Source: Sphingopyxis yananensis (GTDB lineage Bacteria; Pseudomonadota; Alphaproteobacteria; Sphingomonadales; Sphingomonadaceae). Taken from it: a stretch of DNA of 64,000 nucleotides. How positions within the stretch are numbered: the stretch's first letter is position 1; every line of letters starts with the position of its first letter. The stretch covers positions 1 through 64,000 of the forward strand of contig NZ_JAJEWI010000001.1 in assembly GCF_020687785.1 (NCBI RefSeq). The letters are read 5' to 3'. The translations under genes and the position numbers were made by a program. This document shows positions 43,780 to 53,228 of the stretch, one piece after another. The notes below the pieces were generated by a model. The model worked only from the letters and a program-made list of their open reading frames with translations. It was not told where the DNA came from and did no database searches.

Positions 43780-44720
43780 CGATTTATGGTTTCCGCTATC
43801 ATAGATTTCAAAACATTTAAGGCGCCGCGAATATCATCCAAGCTACTGGGAATCGCCTGCGACAGGTTGATATAGCCGTGAATATTGCCTTTTGCCTCCC
43901 GATAAGTGGTGGGAACGCCAGCCTCGATCAATTTTGCGGCATAGGCGCGCCCTTGGTCCCGCAGCGGGTCTAGGCCAGCGGTAACGAGCAAGGTCGGCGG
44001 CAGGCCATCGGCAGGGAAGTCCAGAGGGGAATAGCGCCGGTCGCTAGGCTCGGGGGCATATTGTTCGCCAAACCATGCCATGCTGCTGGCGGTCAATAAA
44101 TGCCCTTCGGCGAAATCGCGGAAGCTATCCCAATCGGTGCGCGATGATGTGGCAGGGTAAATGGGGTGAAGCGCCAATACGGGTATGTTGGCCGGATTGT
44201 CACGCAAGGCGAGGCCGGTGACGATGGTCAGATTGCCGCCCGCGCTTTCGCCGCACAAAATCAAACCCGTGCACGGACGGTTTTCGGCAATCCAGCGGGT
44301 CGCATATTCGCAATCTTCTGGGGCGGCAGGAAAAGGATGTTCGGGGGCCATGCGATAATCGACGGCATAGACCGGAATGTCCAAAATCCGTGCGGCTTCG
44401 GCGCAGAAGGGATCGTGGCTGTCCAAATCGCCGATGACCCAGCCGCCGCCATGATAAAAGACCATCACGGGTCCGGCGGGGCGCTCGGGGCGGTTGTCAT
44501 AGGCGCGAATGGCTATATCGCCAGCGGGACCAGGGATGATGAAGTCTTCGACCTTGGCGATGTCGCCGCGTGGCATGTCGGCCAATTGGCCCATGGCACG
44601 AAACATTTGGCGCGCAACCTCGACTGGCACATCCTCCATCTTGGGGCCATCCTGACCGTTCAGATAGGTTAGAAATGCCGCCACATCAGGCCGCGTATAA
44701 TGGTATTTGCTCTCCGCCAT
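43776..44720 (-). CDS. Alpha/beta-hydrolase, hormone-sensitive-lipase type esterase
   Basis: 314 residues. HGGGWVIG (oxyanion hole), DYRMAPEHPFPAAPEDCEYA, the nucleophile elbow GESAGG and the acid region VTAGLDPLRDQG, with His in GNIHGYINL, are the full HSL-family set. It should hydrolyse short acyl esters in the cytoplasm. Translationally coupled to rppH downstream. Confidence 0.88.
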   Translation of the reverse strand: MAESKYHYTRPDVAAFLTYLNGQDGPKMEDVPVEVARQMFRAMGQLADMPRGDIAKVEDFIIPGPAGDIAIRAYDNRPERPAGPVMVFYHGGGWVIGDLDSHDPFCAEAARILDIPVYAVDYRMAPEHPFPAAPEDCEYATRWIAENRPCTGLILCGESAGGNLTIVTGLALRDNPANIPVLALHPIYPATSSRTDWDSFRDFAEGHLLTASSMAWFGEQYAPEPSDRRYSPLDFPADGLPPTLLVTAGLDPLRDQGRAYAAKLIEAGVPTTYREAKGNIHGYINLSQAIPSSLDDIRGALNVLKSMIAETINR

Positions 44721-44928
44721 TTTTCATCCCTCATTATTTTAGGTTGCGACGAAGCTATTCTGGAATGGCTGCACAGTTCAATGGACAAAACATCAGCACG
44801 ATATATTTTTGAATGCCCGCAATATTATGGTGATATTATAAGGGGGCATAGGAGTTGGCGGGTAATCCATTCGCTTGATGAGCCGATTTTTCGGATGATT
44901 TTTGAATTTTACACCCTATCCCTTGGAC

Positions 44929-45864
44929 ATGGATAATTTAACGCACAGCCTGTTCGGCGCGATTTTGGGTCAGGCCGGTCTCAAGAAAAAGACGGGGCTC
45001 GCGATGCCCACGCTGATCATCGCCGCCAATTTGCCCGACATTGACGCAAGCTGTGTGGTCTATGGCATCGAAAGTCTGTCGATGCGGCGCGGGATAACCC
45101 ATGGGCCGCTGGCCATGCTGATATTGCCGATCATCTTGTGGGGCATCATGCTGGGCGTTGATCATTGGCAATCGCGGCGTGGCAAACGGCCTGCGGATCG
45201 TCTGCCCATTCATAAAGGCTGGTTGCTGGCCTTGACCTATTTGGGGTGCCTCAGCCATCCGATGCTCGATTGGATGAACAATTATGGCGTCCGTTTGCTG
45301 GAGCCATTTTCATCGACATGGTTTTATGGCGACACTTTGTTCATCATCGACCTGTGGATTTGGCTGGTGTTGGGGGGCTTGCTGTGGCGGTCGCTTAAGC
45401 AGGAAAAGCGTGGGGATGCACGTTGGCGGCGAACCGCCTTGGGCGGCTTTTTGGCGGTGTGTGCCTATATATTGGGCAATGCACTGATCACACATCATGC
45501 AGAGCGCGAAGCGAAAAGCCAGTTGGCGGCGGCGGGTCATGCGGACACGCTGACTGTCGCCAGTCCGCCGCCCATCGCATTTTGGAGGCGCGACATTTTT
45601 TGGCGCGATGGCTTGGCTTATGGCAGCGGGACCTATGAATTGGGGCGAGGGTTGATGTTGAATGCGGCCGTTACATCGACGCATATGGATGACCCGCGTC
45701 TGGCCCGATGGTTGGCTGGCAATGCGGACGCGCGGGCCTTTTTATTCTGGGCCCGCATGCCGTTGATTGAGGAAGACAGCCCAAATGGCGCCATGGTGTT
45801 GCGGGATCAGCGATATCATGATGAACGCGCCAAAACACGCTTTCAAGTGATTTTAGGGGACTAA
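44929..45864 (+). CDS. Membrane-bound metal-dependent hydrolase, YdjM/DUF457-like
   Basis: 311 residues. The start MDNLTHSLFGAILGQAG with LPDIDA and MRRGITHGPLAM is the His/Asp pattern of this family (distantly phospholipase-C-like). Four or five hydrophobic helices (for example LAMLILPIILWGIMLG, FIIDLWIWLVLGGLLW) place it in the inner membrane; a soluble C-terminal part follows. The substrate is unknown. ATG at 44929 was chosen because the motif starts at once; a weak ribosome-binding site. Confidence 0.8.
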   Translation: MDNLTHSLFGAILGQAGLKKKTGLAMPTLIIAANLPDIDASCVVYGIESLSMRRGITHGPLAMLILPIILWGIMLGVDHWQSRRGKRPADRLPIHKGWLLALTYLGCLSHPMLDWMNNYGVRLLEPFSSTWFYGDTLFIIDLWIWLVLGGLLWRSLKQEKRGDARWRRTALGGFLAVCAYILGNALITHHAEREAKSQLAAAGHADTLTVASPPPIAFWRRDIFWRDGLAYGSGTYELGRGLMLNAAVTSTHMDDPRLARWLAGNADARAFLFWARMPLIEEDSPNGAMVLRDQRYHDERAKTRFQVILGD

Positions 45865-45917
45865 ATTAATATACTGAAATATATTGATAAAAAATAAAAT
45901 TAACAGGGAGAGGGTGA

Positions 45918-47120
45918 ATGAGAAAATGGATCGCAGCATGGATGCTGGTGGGCAGTAGCATGGCCTTGAACGCATCGCCTGTAATGGCGCAGGCGGCTGA
46001 CCAGCAAAGTCAAATCGCGCAGCAAGGGGACACAGATATGCCAAAGGATTTGAACGTGTTATTCTGGAGCCAAGTTGTGCGCGATCAGGCGTTTCAGGCG
46101 ATGGAGCATCTGCCCAACGTCCCGATGAATATCATCAAGGCGGGTGGTACGCCTTATCCGCTGCCGGCTGGCGAGCCGCTAGCGATCAATGTGGATGCCT
46201 ATATGGCCAACCAGCGCCACGCCGGTTTGATCATCTTGGTTGACGGCAAGGTCAGGTTGGAAAAATATGCCTTGGGCTTTTCGGCGGACAAGCGCTGGAC
46301 CAGCTTTTCCGTCGCCAAAAGCTTCACGTCGACGCTGGTGGGTGCAGCGGTGAAAGATGGATATATTCGATCGCTGGATGATGATGTGACCCAATATATC
46401 CCCGCCCTGAAAGGATCGGCTTATGATGGGGTCAGCGTTCGGCAAGTCCTGACCATGTCGTCGGGCGTGCGCTGGAACGAAGATTATGAGGACCCCAAAA
46501 GCGATGTGGCGCAGTTTAATTTGCAGCAAGCCGTAGCGGGGGAGGATGTAACCGTTACCTATATGAAAAAGCTGCCCCGCGCCGCCAAACCGGGAACGGT
46601 GTGGAATTATAATACCGGAGAGACGAACTTAATCGGTGTGCTGGTCAGCAGCGCGACCGGAAAAACGCTGGCGGACTATCTGACAGAGAAAGTCTGGAAA
46701 CCCTATGGCATGGAAATGGATGCTATGTGGATGCTCGGCGCGTCGGGGCATGAGGTAAGCGGTTGCTGTATCTCTGCCAGCCTTCGCGACTATGCGCGCT
46801 TGGGGCAATTCACCTTGGGCGGCGGCGTGGCGGGCGGCAAGCAAGTGGTGCCGGACAATTGGTTTTCCGAAGCGGTGACGGGATATTATAATATTGGCGT
46901 GCCGGATCGTGGCTATGGCTATCAATGGTGGACCTATGCGGATGGCAGCTATGCGGCGCAGGGTATTTTTGGGCAGGGTATTTTTATTGATCCCAAGCGC
47001 AAATTGGTGATCGCCAGCAATGGCAATTGGCCCAAGGCCACGGACCATGAAGGCGTTGGCGAACAGCGCCAGCAATTTTATAAATTTATACAAGCCACAT
47101 TGGACGCCGAGGCGCGCTAA
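45918..47120 (+). CDS. Exported beta-lactamase-family serine hydrolase (class C / 6-aminohexanoate-dimer-hydrolase-like)
   Basis: 400 residues. A signal peptide ends at VMA-QA. SVAKS (Ser131, Lys134) is the SxxK nucleophile motif, YNTG near residue 231 is the Tyr motif and the WWTYADG region precedes the last strand. These proteins include penicillin-binding esterases and nylon-oligomer hydrolases; no resistance role is indicated. GGGAGAGGG precedes the ATG. A bidirectional terminator follows. Confidence 0.85.
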   Translation: MRKWIAAWMLVGSSMALNASPVMAQAADQQSQIAQQGDTDMPKDLNVLFWSQVVRDQAFQAMEHLPNVPMNIIKAGGTPYPLPAGEPLAINVDAYMANQRHAGLIILVDGKVRLEKYALGFSADKRWTSFSVAKSFTSTLVGAAVKDGYIRSLDDDVTQYIPALKGSAYDGVSVRQVLTMSSGVRWNEDYEDPKSDVAQFNLQQAVAGEDVTVTYMKKLPRAAKPGTVWNYNTGETNLIGVLVSSATGKTLADYLTEKVWKPYGMEMDAMWMLGASGHEVSGCCISASLRDYARLGQFTLGGGVAGGKQVVPDNWFSEAVTGYYNIGVPDRGYGYQWWTYADGSYAAQGIFGQGIFIDPKRKLVIASNGNWPKATDHEGVGEQRQQFYKFIQATLDAEAR

Positions 47121-47166
47121 GCTGCGCGCCGATTTTCCGGCATCCAATATCCGGTATGGGGCAACG

Positions 47167-47201
47167 AAAAACCCCGCCATCATTGCTGTGGCGGGGTTTT
47201 T
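47167..47201. terminator. Bidirectional intrinsic terminator
   Basis: AAAAACCCCGCCA pairs with TGGCGGGGTTTTT, between the convergent hydrolase and SDR genes. Confidence 0.9.
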
Positions 47202-47232
47202 CATTCTAGATCCGAAAGCTGGAATAGCCGGT

Positions 47233-47958
47233 TTACATCACCTTGGGCAGGGTGAAACGGGCCGTGCTGTCGAACCCCTCGATCATGCGCGCTGCCACAT
47301 ATTCGCCCACCGCTTCGGGGTTTTTGATGCTGGCGGGGTCTTCGCCGGGATAGGCGCGGGCGCGCATTGCGGTGCGGGTGGCACCAGGGTTTAAAATGGC
47401 CGTACGCAATGTAGAAATGTTCCGCATTTCCGCGCCATAGCTGATGATCAGCGTTTCCAGCGCCGCTTTGGACGCCGCATAGGCTCCCCAATAAGCGCGG
47501 GGTTCGCTGGCGACGCTGCTGGTCAGCGCCAGCAATTTTCCGGCATCCGAACGGCGCAGCAGGGGATCGAAATTGGCGATCAAGGCCTGCTGGGCGATCA
47601 AATTTAGGGTCAGCGTGCGGTTGAATTCCTTGCCGTCAATGGCGGCAACGGGGGTTAATGTGCCCAACATGGCGGCGTTCAGCACCAGCATGTCCAGCTT
47701 GTTCCACCGTTCCGCAACCGCAGCGGCCAGTCGTGCAATACTGTCGCCATCGGTTAGGTCCAGCGGCGCGATGGTCGCACTGCCGCCCGCATTGTGGATG
47801 CGGTCTTCCAAATCTTCTAACCCGCCAGCGGTACGGGCGGTGATCACAACATGCGCACCGCGTATCGCAAGCGAATAGGCAATGGCTTCACCAATGCCAC
47901 GGCTTGCGCCGGTGACGAGAGCGATTTGACCCGCCAAATCTTGCGATACCGATGTCAT
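47233..47958 (-). CDS. Short-chain dehydrogenase/reductase
   Basis: 241 residues. TGASRGIGEA nucleotide motif, LNAAM after the fourth strand, and the catalytic Ser and Tyr-Lys in LALTSSVASE and YAASKAALE. Substrate not predictable. The start is 5 bases after the purF stop on the same strand, so it is co-transcribed with purF, although no purine role is evident. Confidence 0.85.
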   Translation of the reverse strand: MTSVSQDLAGQIALVTGASRGIGEAIAYSLAIRGAHVVITARTAGGLEDLEDRIHNAGGSATIAPLDLTDGDSIARLAAAVAERWNKLDMLVLNAAMLGTLTPVAAIDGKEFNRTLTLNLIAQQALIANFDPLLRRSDAGKLLALTSSVASEPRAYWGAYAASKAALETLIISYGAEMRNISTLRTAILNPGATRTAMRARAYPGEDPASIKNPEAVGEYVAARMIEGFDSTARFTLPKVM

Positions 47959-47963
47959 AATGC

Positions 47964-49421
47964 TTAGACCGTCCGTTCTGCGAGAAGGGAGAAATTGTCC
48001 GCGCCGCGTTGATCGTCAAAATCGGTCAAGCGGGTCGGATAGTCGCCGGTGAAACAGGCGTCGCAATATTGCGGCGTGCCCTCATTGCGTCCTGCTTCGC
48101 CCAAAGCGCGATACAGGCCGTCGATGGTCAGGAATGACAATGTGTCAGCATGGATGAACTTGGCCATTTCCTCGACCGTCATCTGGGCTGCCAGCAATTT
48201 TTCGCGTTCCGGCGTGTCTACGCCATAAAAGCAGCTGTGCGATGTCGGTGGGCTGGCAATTCGCATATGCACTTCGGCGGCGCCCGCGTCGCGCATCATC
48301 TGCACAATTTTCAGGCTGGTGGTGCCGCGCACAATGCTGTCGTCAATTAAAACGACCCGCTTGCCCTCGATCAAGGCACGATTGGCGTTATGCTTCAGCT
48401 TGACGCCCAAGTGGCGAACCTTGTCGCTGGGCTGAATGAAGGTGCGCCCGATATAGTGCGACCGAATGATGCCCAATTCAAAGGGAATGCCCGATTCCTG
48501 CGCATAGCCGATGGCCGCAGGGGTGCCGCTGTCGGGAACGGGAATGACCAGATCAGCATCGACGATATTTTCGCGGGCCAGTTCTGCGCCAATGGCCTTG
48601 CGAACCGAATAGACGCTGGTGCCATCAACAATGCTGTCGGGACGCGAGAAATAGACATATTCAAAGATGCACGGACGGGCCGATTGATCTTGGAATGGAC
48701 GAATGGAGGTTAATTGGCCGTCACGAATGATGACCATTTCACCCGGTTCAACGGACCGGATAAATTCGCCGCCAACCACGTCAAAGGCGACGGTTTCTGA
48801 CGCCAGCAAATAAGCACCATTCAGCTTGCCCAGCACCAAGGGGCGAATGCCCAAGGGGTCGCGGCAACCAATCATGCCTTCGGCGGTCAAGACGATCAGC
48901 GAATAAGCGCCTTCGACCTGCTTTAACGCATCAATCAGACGGTCGAGCAAGGTGCGATAGCTGGATGTCGCGACCAAATGCAAAATGACTTCGGTATCGC
49001 TGGTCGATTGGAAAATCGCGCCGCGACGAACCAAGTCTTTGCGCAGGGCGCCAGCATTGGAAATATTGCCATTGTGGGCGATGGAGAAACCACCGGTCGA
49101 CAATTCCGCGAACAAGGGCTGGACATTGCGCAGCGCCGTTTCGCCTGTGGTCGAATAGCGCACATGACCGATGGCCGATGCGCCTTCCAATTGGCTCATA
49201 ATATCGTCGCGGTCAAAATTACCGGCGACCTGACCCATGGCACGATGGGTGTCAAAGCCTTCGCCGTCGAAGGCCGTTATACCAGCAGCCTCCTGTCCGC
49301 GATGTTGAAGGGCATGAAGGCCCAGCGCGACCACTGCGGCCGCGCCGTCCGCTCCATGAATGCCAAAGACGCCACACTCCTCGCGGAGCTTGTCGTCATC
49401 GAAGGGATGAGTCGTTAGCAT
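47964..49421 (-). CDS. purF: Amidophosphoribosyltransferase
   Basis: 485 residues. The start at 49421 gives a 15-residue propeptide and EECGVFGI, with Cys16 as the N-terminal nucleophile after processing, as in Bacillus-type PurF. IGHVRYSTTG and the PRPP loop VLIDDSIVRGTTS follow, and the C-terminal cysteines in YCDACFTGDYP fit the 4Fe-4S form. It makes phosphoribosylamine, the first step of purine synthesis. The longer frame upstream (to 49508) has no motif support. Confidence 0.95.
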   Translation of the reverse strand: MLTTHPFDDDKLREECGVFGIHGADGAAAVVALGLHALQHRGQEAAGITAFDGEGFDTHRAMGQVAGNFDRDDIMSQLEGASAIGHVRYSTTGETALRNVQPLFAELSTGGFSIAHNGNISNAGALRKDLVRRGAIFQSTSDTEVILHLVATSSYRTLLDRLIDALKQVEGAYSLIVLTAEGMIGCRDPLGIRPLVLGKLNGAYLLASETVAFDVVGGEFIRSVEPGEMVIIRDGQLTSIRPFQDQSARPCIFEYVYFSRPDSIVDGTSVYSVRKAIGAELARENIVDADLVIPVPDSGTPAAIGYAQESGIPFELGIIRSHYIGRTFIQPSDKVRHLGVKLKHNANRALIEGKRVVLIDDSIVRGTTSLKIVQMMRDAGAAEVHMRIASPPTSHSCFYGVDTPEREKLLAAQMTVEEMAKFIHADTLSFLTIDGLYRALGEAGRNEGTPQYCDACFTGDYPTRLTDFDDQRGADNFSLLAERTV

Positions 49422-49562
49422 TATCAATCCAGGGCAGGGGAAGATGTTGGGGGGCATATAGGCATGGCAAATGCAAATGTCTCCCCCCAGAAGGCCGCTT
49501 TTTTGCATTTATGTTACCCAATATGTTGCCGTATTGGATGACAGGGACAGAAGATATCGTTT

Positions 49563-49976
49563 ATGGGCCAATTTATGGACGAAAAGCGCGACAATGCAGA
49601 TCAATTTCTGCCCCGTTTTGATGCGGCTGGTTTGGTAACCGCCATAGTGACAGACGCCGACGACGGCAGTTTGTTGATGGTGGCCCATATGAATCAGCAA
49701 GCCATCGACTTGAGTTTTGAAAGCGGGCAGGTGCATTTCTGGTCACGGTCACGCCAAGCCATGTGGCGCAAAGGCGAAACCTCGGGCAACGGGCTGACGC
49801 TGGTCGAAATGCTGGTGGATTGTGATCAGGACGCTTTGCTGGTCCGCGTGCGTCCGGCGGGGCCATCGTGTCACACAGGCCGCCTTTCCTGCTTTTACCG
49901 CCGGTTGAACGCCGATGGATCGCTGACCTTTGTCGATGCGCCGCCCTGTTCCGATCAGGCTGCACCGCATAGTTGA
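49563..49976 (+). CDS. hisI: Phosphoribosyl-AMP cyclohydrolase
   Basis: 137 residues. [22 protein letters not shown] and the cysteines in [13 protein letters not shown] are the metal and active-site set of HisI, the third step of histidine synthesis. No HisE domain is fused. Start at ATG 49563; ATG 49575 is possible and neither has a strong ribosome-binding site. Divergent from purF. Separate from other his genes. Confidence 0.92.
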   Translation: MGQFMDEKRDNADQFLPRFDAAGLVTAIVTDADDGSLLMVAHMNQQAIDLSFESGQVHFWSRSRQAMWRKGETSGNGLTLVEMLVDCDQDALLVRVRPAGPSCHTGRLSCFYRRLNADGSLTFVDAPPCSDQAAPHS

Positions 49977-49977
49977 T

Positions 49978-50610
49978 ATGCGCAACGTTGATTCCAGATC
50001 AAGGATGCTCGGCCTATGTTTGATCGGCGGGCTGGCCGCATCATTGGCGGTTGCCTCCTGCAGCGACAAGAAATCAGACGAGATGGTTGGTCGCGGCGGC
50101 CAGCAATTGGAACAAGCTGCATCGCAGCGCGGGCTGCTCGGCGGCGAACAGGCTGAACCCGTTGGTATTTTTGAACGCCGCAATGGCGACGGGCGCGACC
50201 GTATGTGCGTGACGGCAATGCCAAGCTCGGCAAGCGCGGCAAGCCTAGCGCATGAATGGCGCTTTGCCATGGAGCTTCGGGCGAAGGATGGGGGCAGTTG
50301 TTTAACGCGTGGCACCTTGCGCCGCGCCGCCAAAGACGGGGGTGATCGGCAAGGGGACGGCGGACCCGATGTGCCGCATCATTGGACGCTTCGGTTCCAA
50401 GGGCTGGAAAATTGCGCAATATTGGCGGCGGAGCAGGGCGATCAGCTGATTTTTCCTGCGCATTTTCCTGCAAGTTGCTCTGCTTTATGTGCTGGCCGCG
50501 TGGATTTGGCGGGGGCAGAGCTGGATCGGACCAGTTGGTCACAGGATGAAGCGGTCATATTGCGTATGCGACGGGCCGATGGCCGTATGGATATGGCTTG
50601 TAAAATCTAG
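49978..50610 (+). CDS. Lipoprotein of unknown function
   Basis: 210 residues from ATG 49978, one base after the hisI stop, so co-transcribed with hisI. N-terminal signal with lipobox VASC (Cys28). The mature part has several cysteines (RMCVTAM, GGSCLTRG, ENCAILA, SCSALCAGR) and no transmembrane segment. A beta-rich periplasmic protein of no recognised family. The upstream part of the frame overlaps hisI and was not used. Confidence 0.65.
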   Translation: MRNVDSRSRMLGLCLIGGLAASLAVASCSDKKSDEMVGRGGQQLEQAASQRGLLGGEQAEPVGIFERRNGDGRDRMCVTAMPSSASAASLAHEWRFAMELRAKDGGSCLTRGTLRRAAKDGGDRQGDGGPDVPHHWTLRFQGLENCAILAAEQGDQLIFPAHFPASCSALCAGRVDLAGAELDRTSWSQDEAVILRMRRADGRMDMACKI

Positions 50611-50701
50611 CTACCATTTTGTTATGTCGAAATAATCATGGGCAGCAGGGCTGGGCCTAATGTTTTTTGTATGAAAATTACAGCTGGGCTCTCTATGCGC
50701 C

Positions 50702-50717
50702 TTGACGTTCACGTCAA
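50702..50717. promoter_or_regulatory. Perfect palindrome, probable MerR-family operator
   Basis: TTGACGT-TC-ACGTCAA lies 20 bases before the MerR-type regulator. LiuR-type MerR regulators, which control acyl-CoA catabolism, bind similar ACGT-centred palindromes. An auto-regulatory site is likely; the acyl-CoA dehydrogenase downstream would be in the same transcript. Confidence 0.6.
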
Positions 50718-50737
50718 CGGAAACTAATCTGAAATTT

Positions 50738-51160
50738 ATGACCGACGAATACGGCCACGCCCATATCGATACGCCCGACCATTTGGGGCGCGAACAATTT
50801 TCGATCACGGATCTCTCGACCGAGTTCGGCGTGACAGCTCGTGCACTTCGCTTTTACGAGGATGAGGGGCTGATTAGCCCGTCTCGTAAGGGTTTGTCAC
50901 GCATTTATTCCAAACGCGACCGCGCACGGCTGGCATGGATTTTGCGGGCCAAGCGCACAGGCTTTAGTCTGGCCGATATCCGTGAAATGATTGACCTTTA
51001 TGACGTGGGTGACGGCCGTAAATTGCAACGTCAGGTCACGATTGAAAAATGCGAGCAACGGATAGAGTTGCTACAGCGTCAACGGGACGATATTGACAGT
51101 GCTGTAGATGAGCTCACACGATTCATCACAACTGTAAAAATGGCAGACGCGGGCCAGTAA
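50738..51160 (+). CDS. MerR-family transcriptional regulator (LiuR-like)
   Basis: 140 residues. The winged helix QFSITDLSTEFGVTARALRF, YEDEGLISPSRKG and the second half RTGFSLADIREMIDLYDVGD, then a coiled-coil tail, are MerR features. No metal-binding cysteine pair at the C-terminus, so not a metal sensor. The neighbour is an acyl-CoA dehydrogenase on the same strand, and the palindrome upstream fits LiuR-type regulators of branched-chain or fatty-acid catabolism. Confidence 0.82.
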   Translation: MTDEYGHAHIDTPDHLGREQFSITDLSTEFGVTARALRFYEDEGLISPSRKGLSRIYSKRDRARLAWILRAKRTGFSLADIREMIDLYDVGDGRKLQRQVTIEKCEQRIELLQRQRDDIDSAVDELTRFITTVKMADAGQ

Positions 51161-51229
51161 GACCACCAAGCTGATTTGGTGCCTGTCCGGTTCCGCATGC
51201 CAATAGCTGGTTTTGCGGAAGGAAGAATT

Positions 51230-53032
51230 ATGCCTGTGTATCGCGCGCCTGTTCAGGATATGTTGTTCCTGCTCAACGATGTGCTGCGGATTGAACAATA
51301 TGCGGACTTGCCCGGCTTTGCCAACGCAACGCCGGATATGGTCGAAGCGGTTTTAACCGAAGCAGGGAAATTTTGTGAAGAGATACTGTTCCCGCTGAAC
51401 CAGTCCGGCGACCTAGAGGGGTGCACCCGCCACGCTGATGGGTCTGTCACCACACCCGCCGGTTTCAAAGAGGCGTATCAACAATTTATCGAGGCGGGCT
51501 GGACCCAATTGACCCAGCCAGAGGCTTTTGGCGGCCAAGCCATGCCCCATGTGGTGGGTTTTCCGGCCGAAGAATTTCGTATGTCGGCCAACCAAGCTTT
51601 TGCCATGTACCCTGGCCTGACGCAGGGCGCGATTTCAGCGATTTTGGTCAAAGGCTCGGCAGAACTTCAGGCGAAATATGTGCCCAAGATGGTGTCCGGT
51701 GAATGGGGCGGTACGATGAACCTGACCGAACCGCATTGCGGGACGGATTTGGGCCTGATCCGCACACGCGCTGTGCCCAATGGCGACGGCAGCTATGCGA
51801 TCAGTGGAACGAAAATCTTTATTTCGTCCGGCGAACATGACCTGACCGAAAATATCATCCATCTGGTGCTGGCCAAAACACCCGATGCCCCCGACAGCGT
51901 CAAGGGCATTTCTTTGTTTTTAGTGCCAAAATTTCTTGTAAAGGATGACGGGTCTTTGGGAGAGCGCAATGGCGCGGTCTGCGGTTCAATTGAACATAAG
52001 ATGGGCATTCACGCCAACAGCACCTGTGTGATGAATTATGATGGCGCGACCGGCTGGATGGTTGGCGATGAAAATAAGGGCCTGGCCGCCATGTTCATCA
52101 TGATGAACGCTGCGCGCTTGGGCGTGGGGATACAGGGGTTGGCGCAGGCCGAAATCGCGTATCAAAATGCGGTGGAATATGCCAAAGACCGCCGCCAAGG
52201 CCGCGCCTTGACCGGCCCGCAAGACCCACAAGAAAAAGCCGACCCATTGATCGTCCATCCCGACGTGCGCCGTATGTTGATGGACGGGAAAGCCACGGTC
52301 GAGGGGCTGCGTGCTTTGGCCCTGTGGGGGGCGTTGCAAGTTGATTTGGCGCATATGGCGGCCAGCGAAGAGGATCGGCAAATGGCCGATGATCTGGTCA
52401 GTCTGCTGACGCCCGTCATCAAAGGCTATGGCACCGACAAAGGCTATGATGTAGCCACCAACGCGCAACAGGTCTTCGGCGGTCATGGCTATATCGAAGA
52501 GCAGGGGATGAGCCAATATGTGCGCGATGCCCGTATCACGATGATTTATGAAGGAGCCAATGGCGTTCAGGCGATGGACCTTGTTGGCCGCAAATTGGCG
52601 CAAAATGGTGGCCGTGCCATCCAAGCCTTTTTCGCCATCGTCGATGCGGAATGCGCTGCGGCCAAGTCCAAACCGGCCATCGCCGATTTGGCCGGAAAGC
52701 TGGAAAAAGCCAATGGTGAGCTGAAGGCCGCGACCATGTGGTTCATGCAAAATGGCATGGCCAACCCCAATAATATCGGCGCGGGTGCGCATCATTATAT
52801 GCATATCATGGGCCATGTGGCCTTGGGCCTGATGTGGGTGCGCATGGCTGAAGCATCGCAAAAGGCGCTGGATGATGGGCGCGGCAATGCGGCTTATCAT
52901 CAGGCGAAGCTGATTACGGCACGTTATTTTGCGGAACGCTTTTTGCCGGACGCTGGTGCGCTGCGACGCAAAATTGAGGCTGGAAGCGAAACGATGATGG
53001 CTCTGACGCCAGAGCAATTCCACCTTGCCTGA
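51230..53032 (+). CDS. Acyl-CoA dehydrogenase, long form with extra C-terminal domain
   Basis: 600 residues from ATG 51230 (GGAAGGAAG upstream). MTEPHC-type loop NLTEPHCGTDLGLIRTRAV, the catalytic region MIYEGANGVQAMDLVGRKLA and the C-terminal domain (after about 470) identify the long acyl-CoA dehydrogenase group that also includes DmdC. It oxidises an acyl-CoA with FAD and passes electrons to ETF. Directly downstream of the MerR gene. Exact chain length not predictable. Confidence 0.9.
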   Translation: MPVYRAPVQDMLFLLNDVLRIEQYADLPGFANATPDMVEAVLTEAGKFCEEILFPLNQSGDLEGCTRHADGSVTTPAGFKEAYQQFIEAGWTQLTQPEAFGGQAMPHVVGFPAEEFRMSANQAFAMYPGLTQGAISAILVKGSAELQAKYVPKMVSGEWGGTMNLTEPHCGTDLGLIRTRAVPNGDGSYAISGTKIFISSGEHDLTENIIHLVLAKTPDAPDSVKGISLFLVPKFLVKDDGSLGERNGAVCGSIEHKMGIHANSTCVMNYDGATGWMVGDENKGLAAMFIMMNAARLGVGIQGLAQAEIAYQNAVEYAKDRRQGRALTGPQDPQEKADPLIVHPDVRRMLMDGKATVEGLRALALWGALQVDLAHMAASEEDRQMADDLVSLLTPVIKGYGTDKGYDVATNAQQVFGGHGYIEEQGMSQYVRDARITMIYEGANGVQAMDLVGRKLAQNGGRAIQAFFAIVDAECAAAKSKPAIADLAGKLEKANGELKAATMWFMQNGMANPNNIGAGAHHYMHIMGHVALGLMWVRMAEASQKALDDGRGNAAYHQAKLITARYFAERFLPDAGALRRKIEAGSETMMALTPEQFHLA

Positions 53033-53070
53033 TTGGCTGCCCGCTCATGCTATGCGTGCGGCATGATAAT

Positions 53071-53113
53071 AAAAAAGCCGCCACTTGCATTCACGCAAGT
53101 GGCGGCTTTTTCT
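53071..53113 (+). terminator. Strong intrinsic terminator
   Basis: AAAAAGCCGCCACTTGC and its exact complement flank a 6-base loop, ending in a T-run, downstream of the acyl-CoA dehydrogenase gene. Confidence 0.92.
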
Positions 53114-53228
53114 GTTTATCCTCTTATTCCCTGCAACCGGACGCGCTATTTAACCATTGGACAAAAAACAGGATCTATCGCCGCAGTATACAGGCGGCGT
53201 GACGATAATAAGCGGAGGGAACAGCGGC

